In this document: positions 26,065 to 33,090 of the stretch, one piece after another | How the letters are laid out: every line of letters starts with the position of its first letter | Position numbering within the stretch: the first letter of the stretch is position 1 | Assembly: GCA_015060485.1 (NCBI GenBank) | Contig: SUYI01000006.1 | Location: forward strand, 62,001-126,000 | DNA from: Prevotella sp. | Lineage (GTDB): Bacteria; Bacteroidota; Bacteroidia; Bacteroidales; Bacteroidaceae | Direction of reading: 5' to 3' | DNA length: 64,000 nt | Translations under genes and position numbers: made by a program | The notes under the pieces: model-generated | Told to the model about the DNA's origin: nothing | The model's database searches: none | The model's input: only the letters and a program-made list of their open reading frames with translations

Positions 26065-26074
26065 TTATTGGAAA

Positions 26075-26151
26075 GACGGAAAGTGCGAGTCTAAACACGC
26101 CCCACAGTTAGGGCTCTAACCGGAAAGGAGTAAGATCTCGCTTAGTCCGCC
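26075..26151 (-). ncRNA. Possible fourth structured RNA just after rtcB
   Basis: Directly after the rtcB stop, the minus strand has closing helices GGCGGA/TCCGTC (one G-U) and GCGAG/CTCGC, plus an internal hairpin GTTAG/CTAAC. No proper T loop is present, so it is not called tRNA-like. It contains a partial copy of the array motif. It could alternatively be part of the rtcB 3' end or a processing signal. Confidence 0.4.
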
Positions 26152-26158
26152 TTTTTTA

Positions 26159-27331
26159 TTATCCTTTAATCACTGCCACTGGCAACAATCTTGTTTTCAC
26201 CTTAACCAGGTCAGTCTCATTAGCAATGACCTCCTCGATGTCCTTGTAGGCACCTGAAGCCTCTTGCATGTCCTCCTGAGAACGAATCGCATGTACGATA
26301 CCTTTTGCTTCAAGTTGGGCTACCTCCTGCTTCAGGTTCAGTGTCTTGATGGCCATCGAACGGGACATTACACGACCAGCTCCGTGAGAACATGAACAGA
26401 ACGAATCAGGATTACCCAGTCCTTCTACAATATATGATGCCGTACCCTGAGATCCGGGAATGATGCCAATGACTCCTTCACGGGCAAGTGTTGCACCCTT
26501 GCGATGTACAATGACATCCTGTCCGAAGTGATGCTCAAAAGCTGCATAGTTATGGGCGATGTTAATCATCGGCTCAAACTCTATGCCCTTAAGAGAATCT
26601 GCCAGCACCTCCTCGATGCGCTCCATCATGAGCTTCCTGTTGCAAAGGGCGAAATCAATACAGTACCTCATCTCTTTCCAGTACATTTCAAACTCCCTGC
26701 TGCCTCTGGCGAGGAAAGGAAGATGAATGTCTGGAGATACATTAGAGTACCATTGTGCATTGAGCGTTGCAGCTATCTTGTTGTAGAAGTCACCAACCTG
26801 CTTACCCAAGTTACGTGAACCGGAGTGTATCATGATCCAAAGTGTTCCTTCCTCGTCCTTCTGTAGTTCAATGAAGTGGTTGCCACCTCCCAAAGTACCG
26901 ACTTCGTGACGAATAGAGTGCTGACGGCGATTTACGACCTCCAACTTTTCTATGTCATGTCCTTCAGGCAGGTATTTCTCATCCTGCGGCTCCTTGTGGT
27001 GATCCATTCCCAGAGGAATACGCTCACGGATTCCCTTCATGATTTCCTTACGCAGTACAGTCGTTGGGATTTCGTTTACCTTCCAGTTGGTCTTCACTGC
27101 GCACATGCCACAACCGATATCCACACCTACGGCGTTAGGGATTACAACATCCTTGCATGCAAGCACACCACCGATAGGCATTCCCATACCTGTATGCACA
27201 TCGGGCATGATGGCCAGGTGATGGAAGAGGAAAGGAAGTGTGGTCAGGTTTTCAATCTGACGCATAGCCGACTCTTCCACATTGTCCGTCCAAATCTTGA
27301 CAGGACGGTTGTTGATCATCTTAACTTCCAT
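26159..27331 (-). CDS. rtcB: RtcB-family RNA ligase
   Basis: A 390-aa protein of the 3'-phosphate RNA ligase family, which joins 2',3'-cyclic phosphate or 3'-phosphate ends to 5'-OH using GTP and Mn2+. Signature blocks: NAVGVDIGCGMCAVKT (metal Cys), GTLGGGNHFIEL, SGSRNLGKQ, HNYAAFEHHFGQD, VHRKGATLAREG, IIPGSQGTASYIVEG and FCSCSHGAGRVMSR with the guanylated His. It is shorter than E. coli RtcB, as usual for the short clade. No archease or RtcA lies nearby. Its promoter has one of two matching operators shared with the divergent WYL gene, and downstream lie the tRNA-like RNAs, candidate substrates or guides. Confidence 0.95.
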   Translation of the reverse strand: MEVKMINNRPVKIWTDNVEESAMRQIENLTTLPFLFHHLAIMPDVHTGMGMPIGGVLACKDVVIPNAVGVDIGCGMCAVKTNWKVNEIPTTVLRKEIMKGIRERIPLGMDHHKEPQDEKYLPEGHDIEKLEVVNRRQHSIRHEVGTLGGGNHFIELQKDEEGTLWIMIHSGSRNLGKQVGDFYNKIAATLNAQWYSNVSPDIHLPFLARGSREFEMYWKEMRYCIDFALCNRKLMMERIEEVLADSLKGIEFEPMINIAHNYAAFEHHFGQDVIVHRKGATLAREGVIGIIPGSQGTASYIVEGLGNPDSFCSCSHGAGRVMSRSMAIKTLNLKQEVAQLEAKGIVHAIRSQEDMQEASGAYKDIEEVIANETDLVKVKTRLLPVAVIKG

Positions 27332-27423
27332 TGTCGTTTTCGTTTTAATTGTTACACATCTTTAATAATAAGTGGTGCCTCGTAGCTCATCTCTATACGT
27401 ATCCGTTTTTCAGGATCGCGATG

Positions 27424-27460
27424 CAAAGTTAGATATATACTACGAAATCTTTTTGCGTAG
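27424..27460 (-). promoter_or_regulatory. rtcB promoter with 21-bp operator 1
   Basis: On the minus strand, an imperfect inverted repeat CTACGC-N9-TCGTAG (27440-27460) is followed by -7 box TAACTTTG (27424-27431). The operator centre is 22.5 bp from the -7 centre, so it overlaps the -33 region. It matches operator 2 at 17 of 21 positions in the same orientation relative to its promoter. A TATACGTATC element at 27394-27403 lies in the leader, at no standard spacing. Confidence 0.78.
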
Positions 27461-27508
27461 TTAGAAAAATCTTTCAAAAATCAGTGAAAAAAGTACAATT
27501 TTTAAGTT

Positions 27509-27545
27509 CTGCGCAAATAGGTTGCGTAGAAATTGCTTATCTTTG
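27509..27545 (+). promoter_or_regulatory. WYL-gene promoter with 21-bp operator 2
   Basis: On the plus strand, CTGCGC-N9-GCGTAG (27509-27529) is followed by TATCTTTG (27538-27545), with centres again 22.5 bp apart. Autoregulation plus control of rtcB by the WYL protein is the simplest reading. Confidence 0.78.
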
Positions 27546-27573
27546 TGACGTCTTAAACAAAAACTTGATTATT

Positions 27574-28602
27574 ATGCCTGCAAACAAGAATGCTTTGATT
27601 CGGTACAAGACCATCGATAACTGTCTTCGCAACTATTATCGTCGGTGGACACTTGAAGACCTCGTGGATGCCTGTTCTGATGCCCTCTATGACATGGAGG
27701 GAATCCGCAAGGGCGTTTCTGTCAGAACTGTCCAAGGTGACATACAGATGATGCGTTCTGATAAACTTGGTTACAATGCGCCCATTGAGGTGTACGACCA
27801 TAAGTATTATCGGTATGCGGATAAAAGCTATTCCATCATGAATATGCCGATGTCACAGAATGACTATGATGTGATGCAGGAGGCCGTTGACATGCTTCGC
27901 CAACTGGAGGACTTTGAACAATTCTCGGAAATGTCGGACGTGGTTAGTCGTTTACAGGACAAGCTGGCCATCAGCCGTAATAATCGCAAGCCGATTATTC
28001 ATTTCGACAGTGTTCCGAATCTGGCAGGTATCCGTCTGCTTAACCCTCTCTACAACTATATCGCCCACAAGCAGACGTTGCGCATCATGTATCAGTCGTT
28101 CAATGCGAGAAAGCCAACAGAGTTTATCCTTTGTCCGTATCTACTAAAAGAATTCCGCAACCGTTGGTTCCTCTTTGGCTCCAAGCAGGATGACCTGAAG
28201 CTTTACAATTTGCCCCTTGACCGCATCAAGAGTGTTGAACCCACAAAGGTGCCATTCAAAGAGAACCCAGACTTTGACCCGGAACACTTCTTTGATGATG
28301 TTATTGGTGTCAGCAAAAACATCAATAACAAACCCCGAACAATCAAGTTTTGGGCAAATAGAGAGCAGAGCCATTACATCAAGACAAAACCAATACACCG
28401 ATCTCAGCAAGTAATAAGTGAGAACCATGAAGATGGCAGTTGCGTATTCAAAATTGAGGTGGTCATCAATTTTGAGATGTACTCGGTCTTTATGTCCTAT
28501 GGTTCAGGCATTAAGATTGTCTATCCTCGCAATGCAGCTATGTATATGCGTGACAAACTCAAAGAAGCCTTGGCACTCTATAATACTGAAGAAGAGCGAT
28601 AG
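27574..28602 (+). CDS. WYL-domain transcriptional regulator
   Basis: About 342 aa. The N-terminal ~80 residues form a winged helix (IRYKTIDNCLRNYYRRWTLE, then VSVRTVQGDIQMMR). The central WYL domain has LRIMYQSFNARKPTEF, ILCPYLLKEFRNRWFLFG and LYNLPLDRIKSVEP, and a WCX-like C-terminal domain follows. WYL regulators sense ligands, often nucleic-acid ends or nucleotides, and commonly control defence and RNA-repair operons. The start is ATG 27574, downstream of the -7 box; the longer frame runs through the operator. It is divergent from rtcB with paired operators. Activator or repressor status is not decidable. Confidence 0.92.
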   Translation: MPANKNALIRYKTIDNCLRNYYRRWTLEDLVDACSDALYDMEGIRKGVSVRTVQGDIQMMRSDKLGYNAPIEVYDHKYYRYADKSYSIMNMPMSQNDYDVMQEAVDMLRQLEDFEQFSEMSDVVSRLQDKLAISRNNRKPIIHFDSVPNLAGIRLLNPLYNYIAHKQTLRIMYQSFNARKPTEFILCPYLLKEFRNRWFLFGSKQDDLKLYNLPLDRIKSVEPTKVPFKENPDFDPEHFFDDVIGVSKNINNKPRTIKFWANREQSHYIKTKPIHRSQQVISENHEDGSCVFKIEVVINFEMYSVFMSYGSGIKIVYPRNAAMYMRDKLKEALALYNTEEER

Positions 28603-28615
28603 ACTATAGGCCTGC

Positions 28616-28650
28616 TATTGCTACGCTATCCGCACGATAGCGTAGCAATA
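28616..28650. terminator. Bidirectional terminator, 14-bp perfect stem
   Basis: TATTGCTACGCTAT and its exact complement flank a 7-nt loop between the convergent WYL gene and the 28654 gene. The arms contain CTACGC/GCGTAG, recalling the WYL operators but with 25-bp rather than 21-bp geometry, so termination is the preferred reading. Confidence 0.7.
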
Positions 28651-28653
28651 TGT

Positions 28654-28962
28654 TTAGCCCTTCTTATAGCTTGCCCACATCAACCGGATTTCCATGCACT
28701 CATCATATTGTTCCTTCTTGACTCCGGGACACGGAACCTGCAACCTTCCGTTCTGTATTCTCCAAGTTCCAAGAGGATCTGCATCTGGGAAAGCCTCGTT
28801 GATAGCCTTGATAAGCGCATCGATTACCCAAGAATATAACATTCCTGTAACGATGAAGGAATAACCTTCAGCACGTTCCCCATTGGGATGAATGTGCGTG
28901 GTTACATTCGCTTCCTCACATATCTTTTTTACTATCTTCTTGATTTTCTTATCATCGTACAT
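28654..28962 (-). CDS. Hypothetical protein, 102 aa
   Basis: A small soluble protein starting MYDDKKIKKIVKKICEEAN, with a basic N-terminus and no recognised domain. It follows the 28964 gene by one nucleotide, so the two are an operon. It lies at the junction between the RNA-repair island and the transfer-associated region. Function unknown. Confidence 0.65.
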   Translation of the reverse strand: MYDDKKIKKIVKKICEEANVTTHIHPNGERAEGYSFIVTGMLYSWVIDALIKAINEAFPDADPLGTWRIQNGRLQVPCPGVKKEQYDECMEIRLMWASYKKG

Positions 28963-28963
28963 A

Positions 28964-29248
28964 TTAATTTCCTATTTTGGTTTTCATTGATTTCCTGAAA
29001 TCCTCGAACTTCTTTATCTCAACATCTAATCCTTTCTCCATCACTGTCGTTGTGACATAGCCGTAATAACTCGCCTTCTCAATAGGAGACCAATCGCTTT
29101 CCTTGCCCCAATAGGCAATCAGCAGGGCTACAGCTTCAGCGAATAAATCCAACTCTTCTGTCGGCTCGAAATTACAGCTCTCTATAGCTTCGTTGAGCTT
29201 GTCGGCCAGCATGCCGACCTTCTCTTTCTTTGATATCTTCTTTGCCAT
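28964..29248 (-). CDS. Hypothetical protein, 94 aa
   Basis: A small, mostly helical protein starting MAKKISKKEKVGMLADKLNE; no motif recognised. A minus-strand -7 box TAACTTTG at 29270-29277 supplies a promoter for this and the downstream 28654 gene. A Lys-rich start and acidic centre are the only visible traits. Confidence 0.65.
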   Translation of the reverse strand: MAKKISKKEKVGMLADKLNEAIESCNFEPTEELDLFAEAVALLIAYWGKESDWSPIEKASYYGYVTTTVMEKGLDVEIKKFEDFRKSMKTKIGN

Positions 29249-29450
29249 AACATATTTTCAAAACAGATGCAAAGTTACTGATTTTTTAGCAGAAAAAGGC
29301 AGAAGAACAATACTATCTTCCATTTTTAACACTATATGGCTGTGATAGTGCTAACACCGCCATTTCCTCCTTTCTATATCCATCTTCTCCCTGCTTTGTC
29401 GCCTGTCTTTACACGGGCATTCCCTTCTGGGTACTTCACGATTTTCTTTG

Positions 29451-29694
29451 TGCAAAGTTAGCAAGCCCTGATGACATTGGAAAGTACCGCGATGCTATTT
29501 CAGGAGAAAGTTCTAACGGATGCTCCGCGAATTTTCTGCTGAAATTCCTTGCCGTAGTCATCCTTTGGGGCTTGCTCTTTATCGCGCAAAGAAAAGTCTA
29601 TACCCGATAGGGAATGCCGATGAAGTAAAAAAAAGCTCCTTCGCAGGAGATGGACTTAAAAAGAAAAGTCTGCCCCTCCTGGGAGTCCGATAAA
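29451..29694 (+). ncRNA. Structured RNA element, copy A
   Basis: Within the 475-bp gap 29249-29723. It aligns over its length with copy B (34175-34405). Helices: P1 AGCAAGCCC (29460-29468) with GGGCTTGCT (29568-29576); P1b GATGAC with GTCATC (29557-29562); P2 ATTTCAG (29497-29503) with CTGAAAT (29539-29545); a 3' hairpin near GACTT/AAGTC; end block GTCCGATAAA. P1, P2 and the 3' hairpin differ from copy B by compensatory changes. Conserved unpaired blocks include AAGTACCG and GCCGATGA followed by an A tract. The strand is inferred from the downstream plus-strand gene. The rest of the gap (29278-29450) holds a small hairpin CACTAT/ATAGTG and no gene. Confidence 0.7.
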
Positions 29695-29723
29695 AATAAG
29701 TTTCACAAACAAATTCAATCATT

Positions 29724-30209
29724 ATGCACGCAAAAGTTTATCAAATCACAAAGCGCAGAGTGGACAAAGAGAACTACCTCAATGAGAACACCCTTACACA
29801 GGGAGATAGCAGCGATTATGATTATTGCTCTGAAATCTCTGAGGAAGAAAGGGCTGAGTCGATTGACACCTTAGTCAACCACATCCTTCCGAAAGGTATG
29901 TTCACGCTCGTAGGCAGTGATGAACTCGTATTCAATGGCGGTAATTACGAATGGATTCACAAATGGGTAGATGCCATCCACGAGAAATCTGATGAAGTCA
30001 CCGCAGAGAATGTGACCCACTGGATAGGTGCTGCCTACCAACTGCAGAAGGTTATCAACAACCCACTTGGCACTGACTCGCATTTTTATCTGTCTGAAAG
30101 CACTACCCAGACGTTTGCCGAACCGTCTGCCGAGCTGATGCGGATGGTATGCAAACTCAGAAAAGGCGAACGGCTCTATATCGGTGGAATTATTGATTAT
30201 CATTTTTAA
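29724..30209 (+). CDS. Hypothetical protein, 161 aa
   Basis: A soluble acidic protein starting MHAKVYQITKRRVDKENY. No enzyme motif recognised. It is preceded by RNA element A, 30 nt upstream, and followed 7 nt later by the DUF2958 gene, so it heads a small operon. Proteins of this kind are common as maintenance genes in Bacteroidales conjugative elements. Function unknown. Confidence 0.7.
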   Translation: MHAKVYQITKRRVDKENYLNENTLTQGDSSDYDYCSEISEEERAESIDTLVNHILPKGMFTLVGSDELVFNGGNYEWIHKWVDAIHEKSDEVTAENVTHWIGAAYQLQKVINNPLGTDSHFYLSESTTQTFAEPSAELMRMVCKLRKGERLYIGGIIDYHF

Positions 30210-30216
30210 TAGCATT

Positions 30217-30567
30217 ATGAGACTAATGAACACTGAGCTGGCGGAAGCTCTTGAAAAATATCCGCTCTATAGTCAAGACGGCAAGAAGGCTGATGCCGTA
30301 GTAGCCAAGTATTTCTTCCCTGCAACTGCCCTTACTTGGTACGTCACCGAGGGCAGAAAAGAAGATGATGACTACCTGTTCTTCGGATTGGTAGTAGGTA
30401 CGGACACCACCGCAGAAATGGGCTATTTCAGCCTGTCACAGCTGTCTGAGCTGAATGTGTGCGGCCTGAAGGTGGAGCGCGACTTGTACTTCAAGCCAAA
30501 GAAACTTGGCGAGATCTGCAACAAGTCAGTCAGGGACTATGTAAACCATTATTTCAAGGAAGATTAA
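30217..30567 (+). CDS. DUF2958 domain protein
   Basis: A 116-aa protein. TALTWYVTEGRKEDDDYLFF followed by GLVVGTDTTAEMGYFSLSQL is the DUF2958 signature, found on plasmids and integrative elements beside replication or antirestriction genes. The start is ATG 30217; the frame extends upstream into the previous gene. The hairpin at 30582 ends the transcript. Biochemical role unknown. Confidence 0.8.
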   Translation: MRLMNTELAEALEKYPLYSQDGKKADAVVAKYFFPATALTWYVTEGRKEDDDYLFFGLVVGTDTTAEMGYFSLSQLSELNVCGLKVERDLYFKPKKLGEICNKSVRDYVNHYFKED

Positions 30568-30581
30568 TCTGTTTTGTTCAT

Positions 30582-30616
30582 GCACCCCGAACGTCGGGGA
30601 ACCGGCCGAGGGGTGC
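30582..30616 (+). terminator. Terminator-like hairpin
   Basis: GCACCCC (30582-30588) pairs with GGGGTGC (30610-30616), followed by TTTA, 15 nt after the DUF2958 stop. GC-rich stem, short U run. Confidence 0.55.
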
Positions 30617-30634
30617 TTTATCAGACTCAAAGAT

Positions 30635-30829
30635 ATGAATATAAGAGTGAGAATAGCAGTCATGAGCCACCTGTCAGATGCACAGGCCATGCTCGATTTC
30701 AACCTAAAGAAAGAGGCAACCAATGAGATAAACCTCGCAAAAGCCATCCTTCTGGCGCATCCCAACACTGATGATTGGGCGACCGAGAACGAGCTTAACG
30801 AGATTGCAGACAAACTAAAACAACAGTAA
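30635..30829 (+). CDS. Hypothetical protein, 64 aa
   Basis: A small helical protein (MNIRVRIAVMSHLSDAQAML). No motif recognised. Its stop is adjacent to the start of the next gene (1-nt gap), supporting real coding and operon structure. Confidence 0.6.
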   Translation: MNIRVRIAVMSHLSDAQAMLDFNLKKEATNEINLAKAILLAHPNTDDWATENELNEIADKLKQQ

Positions 30830-30830
30830 T

Positions 30831-31073
30831 ATGGCACACAGAATGAAGCGGGAAACCCATGACATCCCCGAATGGGCAATATATTTCCTGGAGTATGGGG
30901 AGTGCGATGGTCTGACAGAGGAGGAGGTGGATATGCTGACGGCCTTTATCGAGTTCAACTTCCCAATGGGCTACACCATGGAAGTGCAGTGGGACAACTA
31001 CAACGAGTTCGACACGCATCCGGCCTTCGGACTGCCAACAAAGACCTATCAAGTGGATTTCTATACCCACTAA
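30831..31073 (+). CDS. Hypothetical protein, 80 aa
   Basis: A small acidic protein (HDIPEWAIYFLEYGECDGLT, then EVDMLTAFIEFNFPMGY). It resembles short hypothetical proteins common in Bacteroidales conjugative elements; no function is known to me. It is directly downstream of the 64-aa gene and followed by a terminator hairpin. Confidence 0.65.
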   Translation: MAHRMKRETHDIPEWAIYFLEYGECDGLTEEEVDMLTAFIEFNFPMGYTMEVQWDNYNEFDTHPAFGLPTKTYQVDFYTH

Positions 31074-31082
31074 GACAGATGG

Positions 31083-31111
31083 GGGAACAGGTCAAGAAAA
31101 GGCCTGTTCCC
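31083..31111 (+). terminator. Terminator-like hairpin
   Basis: GGGAACAGG and CCTGTTCCC pair around an 11-nt A-rich loop, followed by TTCATCTATTCTT. Ends the 30635-31073 operon. Confidence 0.6.
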
Positions 31112-31171
31112 TTCATCTATTCTTGATTCCTGAGTATTATTTCATTATTTTTTCGTAATTTTGCAGCCATT

Positions 31172-31627
31172 ATGATGACATATGCAGAAGCTTGTATAAG
31201 AGAAAGACAGGAGAACGTCACAGAGGATTTCATCCGTGGCGCAGTTTGGGCTATCATGAAGGTGTATGAGCTAGTTCCATACGACCGGACAAAGTCCTAT
31301 AAAGAACGTATCGACATGATTTTGGATCTGGAGAAGACCTTCCCAGACTATATCGCCGCAGAGAAGGAATCCTTCGAGTTCAACCGGGGAGCAACACATG
31401 GACTGGAGTCTTTTGCACTCCGGGTAGCCAAAGATGAACACTTGGATTATGGTGACCGTTTGACTATTATTGGAAGCTATGGTGTTGACTACATCGCGGA
31501 AGAAGAGGACGCTCTTCAGATGTATCAGGAAGAGTTCCCTGAAGGTGAGGAAAAAGAAATCTCCATCCAGAACATTACCAAAAAGTTAGAATGGGCTAAG
31601 AACATTGAGAAGAACAAGAGCTGGTAG
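31172..31627 (+). CDS. Hypothetical protein, 151 aa
   Basis: A soluble, strongly helical acidic protein starting MMTYAEACIRERQENVTED. No domain recognised. A good promoter precedes it: TAATTTTG at 31156-31163, then GCAGCC. It is monocistronic; the large hairpin at 31669 follows its stop after 41 bp. Probable accessory gene of the mobile element. Confidence 0.65.
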   Translation: MMTYAEACIRERQENVTEDFIRGAVWAIMKVYELVPYDRTKSYKERIDMILDLEKTFPDYIAAEKESFEFNRGATHGLESFALRVAKDEHLDYGDRLTIIGSYGVDYIAEEEDALQMYQEEFPEGEEKEISIQNITKKLEWAKNIEKNKSW

Positions 31628-31668
31628 TCCTTCCAGCTCTTCTTTTTCTCTATACGCTCTCACGGGCG

Positions 31669-31735
31669 GCTGTCAGGCCGCTCTTGCTCCTGAGTCGAGC
31701 TGTGGCCGACACGGGAGCAAGAGCAGCCTGACAGC
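31669..31735. repeat. Large inverted repeat, 21 of 22 bp stem
   Basis: Arms 31669-31690 and 31714-31735 pair with one C-A mismatch; each reads GCTGTCAGGC, one variable base, then GCTCTTGCTCC (or its complement). The 23-nt loop has a further GTCG/CGAC pairing. A second nested hairpin follows immediately (GAGGCAGG/CCTGCCTC, enclosing GGAC/GTCC, about 31736-31783). It may be a strong terminator, a processed RNA, or a cruciform DNA site such as a single-strand replication or transfer origin. Confidence 0.7.
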
Positions 31736-31783
31736 GGAGGCAGGATGGACATTCTTACAGACAGTCCATTTGATCCCTGCCTC

Positions 31784-32534
31784 AATTCTCTTTTCCTAAC
31801 TCTTCGTCCCACCCACCACCCGTACAGATTCTTTCACCTATACCATTCTGGTCTTATTCTGCCTATGGCTACGCTTTCTTCTTCACTACGTATGCCCCTG
31901 TCCGAACAGGGCATCTGGCAAGGGAGTGGCCTATTTCTTATTCGTTTTCTCTTTATTCCTATTCTTGGCTCTTCGGGTCTTGTTGCCTATCTTCTGGACG
32001 TTTCTGATACTTGGTAGGCACAAGTTTCGTGTTGTGGATCGTCTCTTGTTGGTACACTCTGCTGGCGTAACCCTTCGACCATCACGCACCCTTTGTTGCT
32101 TTTGGTTGGCATTCAGCCTTGATGCTTTTCCATTGCCTCAGAGGATTGCACGACTTTCCTATTGCTTCGTTCTTCTCCATGCGTCTTTGATGCTCTACTC
32201 TGGGCTGATATGGTTACGAGGTGCTTGACCGCGTTATTCATTTCGGTATAACCTGGCATCGGTCGTTCTACGTCTTCACATCATTTTTTCGGGCGATGTC
32301 ATATACAATTTTCCGTTGCAAAGGTAGCGACAGCGGCGCTCGTCAAGGGCGCACATCCGTTTTGCTCGAAAAAAAGAAAAATAAATTTGGGGAAGGCTTT
32401 CCTATTTCCAAATTTGTTCAGAGCCGCAAGGGTTTATTTTTTGTCGGCATTCCCTTGTCTTATGGCACCTTCTCCTGTCTTGCTGTTCTTGGCAGCGTAA
32501 AATTTAAATATTAACATCTAAAAAAATTAAAGTT
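31784..32534. other. Long pyrimidine-rich non-coding region before ssb
   Basis: No convincing gene in either strand; plus-strand frames are T/C-rich with implausible composition. It contains a hairpin around 31887-31911 (ATGCC/GGCAT with CTGT/ACAG), and from about 32320 a conserved-looking leader with GCAAAGGTAGCGACAGCGGC and then an A/G tract, before the ssb gene. Possibly a regulatory or replication/transfer region; no origin can be defined. Confidence 0.4.
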
Positions 32535-32927
32535 ATGAAGACAATGAACAACTTTCAGATTTCAGGTTTTGTAGTAAACAACGCTACCATCAACCAGTTC
32601 GCAACCGCATCAATCGCCCGCTTCGGTTTATCTGTCCGTCGCACGGAGAAGAACGGTGACGCAGAGAAAAAGGTATCTGCAATCCTCAACATCGAGGCAT
32701 GGAAGAGCAACGAGGCTTCTGACAGCTTCAACCTTCTGACCAAGGGTACTCGCGTGACGGTCGAGGGTTACTTCAAGCCTGAAGAGTGGACGGACAAAGA
32801 CAATGTTAACCACAACACTATAAAACTCGTGGCCACCAAGTTCTTCGAGATGAAGGACGAAGATAAGAGCGACGAGACCCCGGCTGAACAGCCAAAAGAG
32901 GAGAAGAAAAAGAAGGCTAAGAAATAA
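32535..32927 (+). CDS. ssb: Single-stranded DNA-binding protein
   Basis: A 130-aa protein. The N-terminal ~100 residues are an OB fold (NNFQISGFVVNNATINQF, SIARFGLSVRRTE, ILNIEAWKS, LTKGTRVTVEGYFKPEEWTD). The tail is acidic then lysine-rich (EEKKKKAKK) and lacks the usual D-D-x-P-F tip for partner binding. Such SSBs accompany Bacteroidales conjugative elements and protect transferred single strands. The alternative start M4 is only 9 nt downstream. A UUCG-capped hairpin ends the transcript. Confidence 0.88.
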   Translation: MKTMNNFQISGFVVNNATINQFATASIARFGLSVRRTEKNGDAEKKVSAILNIEAWKSNEASDSFNLLTKGTRVTVEGYFKPEEWTDKDNVNHNTIKLVATKFFEMKDEDKSDETPAEQPKEEKKKKAKK

Positions 32928-32950
32928 CGGCCTTCTCCCTTTTCTGCCAG

Positions 32951-32976
32951 GTGCCTCTGTCTTCGGACAGGGGCAT
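32951..32976 (+). terminator. UUCG-capped terminator hairpin after ssb
   Basis: An 11-bp stem (two G-U pairs) with loop TTCG, GCCTCTGTC/GACAGGGGC, 23 nt after the ssb stop, followed by CACTCTGTTTTATC. Confidence 0.65.
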
Positions 32977-33090
32977 CACTCTGTTTTATCTTCTGAGGAT
33001 TGTCTTCTTTTCTATGGCGCTGTCACCTTGGATGATGTTTGCATTCCTATTTATTATATAGGCATTTCTTGGACTATGTTTCCAACTTTT

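Larger units (their letters stand above)
25529..26140 (-). repeat. Array of seven copies of a short motif within the tRNA-like RNA region
   Basis: The 699-bp stretch 25460-26158 has no protein gene. Reading the minus strand, a motif of form AAGG-Y-CAA, 7-9 nt, then C/T-A/T-TACTYC recurs at (plus coordinates) 25529-25550, 25607-25624 (short form), 25690-25712, 25817-25838, 25882-25903, 26011-26033 (divergent) and 26127-26140 (partial). Three copies lie in the tRNA-like genes and the rest in the spacers. The 9-mer AGGTAATTG also occurs three times on the plus strand (near 25479, 25563 and 25773). Spacing is 65-129 bp. Confidence 0.6.

Noticed and set aside
27392..27405. TATACGTATC element near rtcB as a regulon member
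   Set aside because: The rtcB -7 box (27424-27431) places the element downstream of the transcription start; no -7 box lies at the 38-bp distance.
28616..28650. Third WYL operator
   Set aside because: CTACGC/GCGTAG are present but the geometry is 25 bp rather than 21, the stem is a perfect 14 bp and it lies between convergent gene ends; termination explains it.
29650..29874. Plus-strand frame starting at 29650
   Set aside because: It begins inside RNA element A and overlaps the better-supported 29724 gene in another frame.
31784..32300. Plus-strand frames of 60-100 aa in the pyrimidine-rich region
   Set aside because: Composition is dominated by Leu/Phe/Ser from T/C-rich DNA, frames overlap each other, and no start site or promoter supports them.
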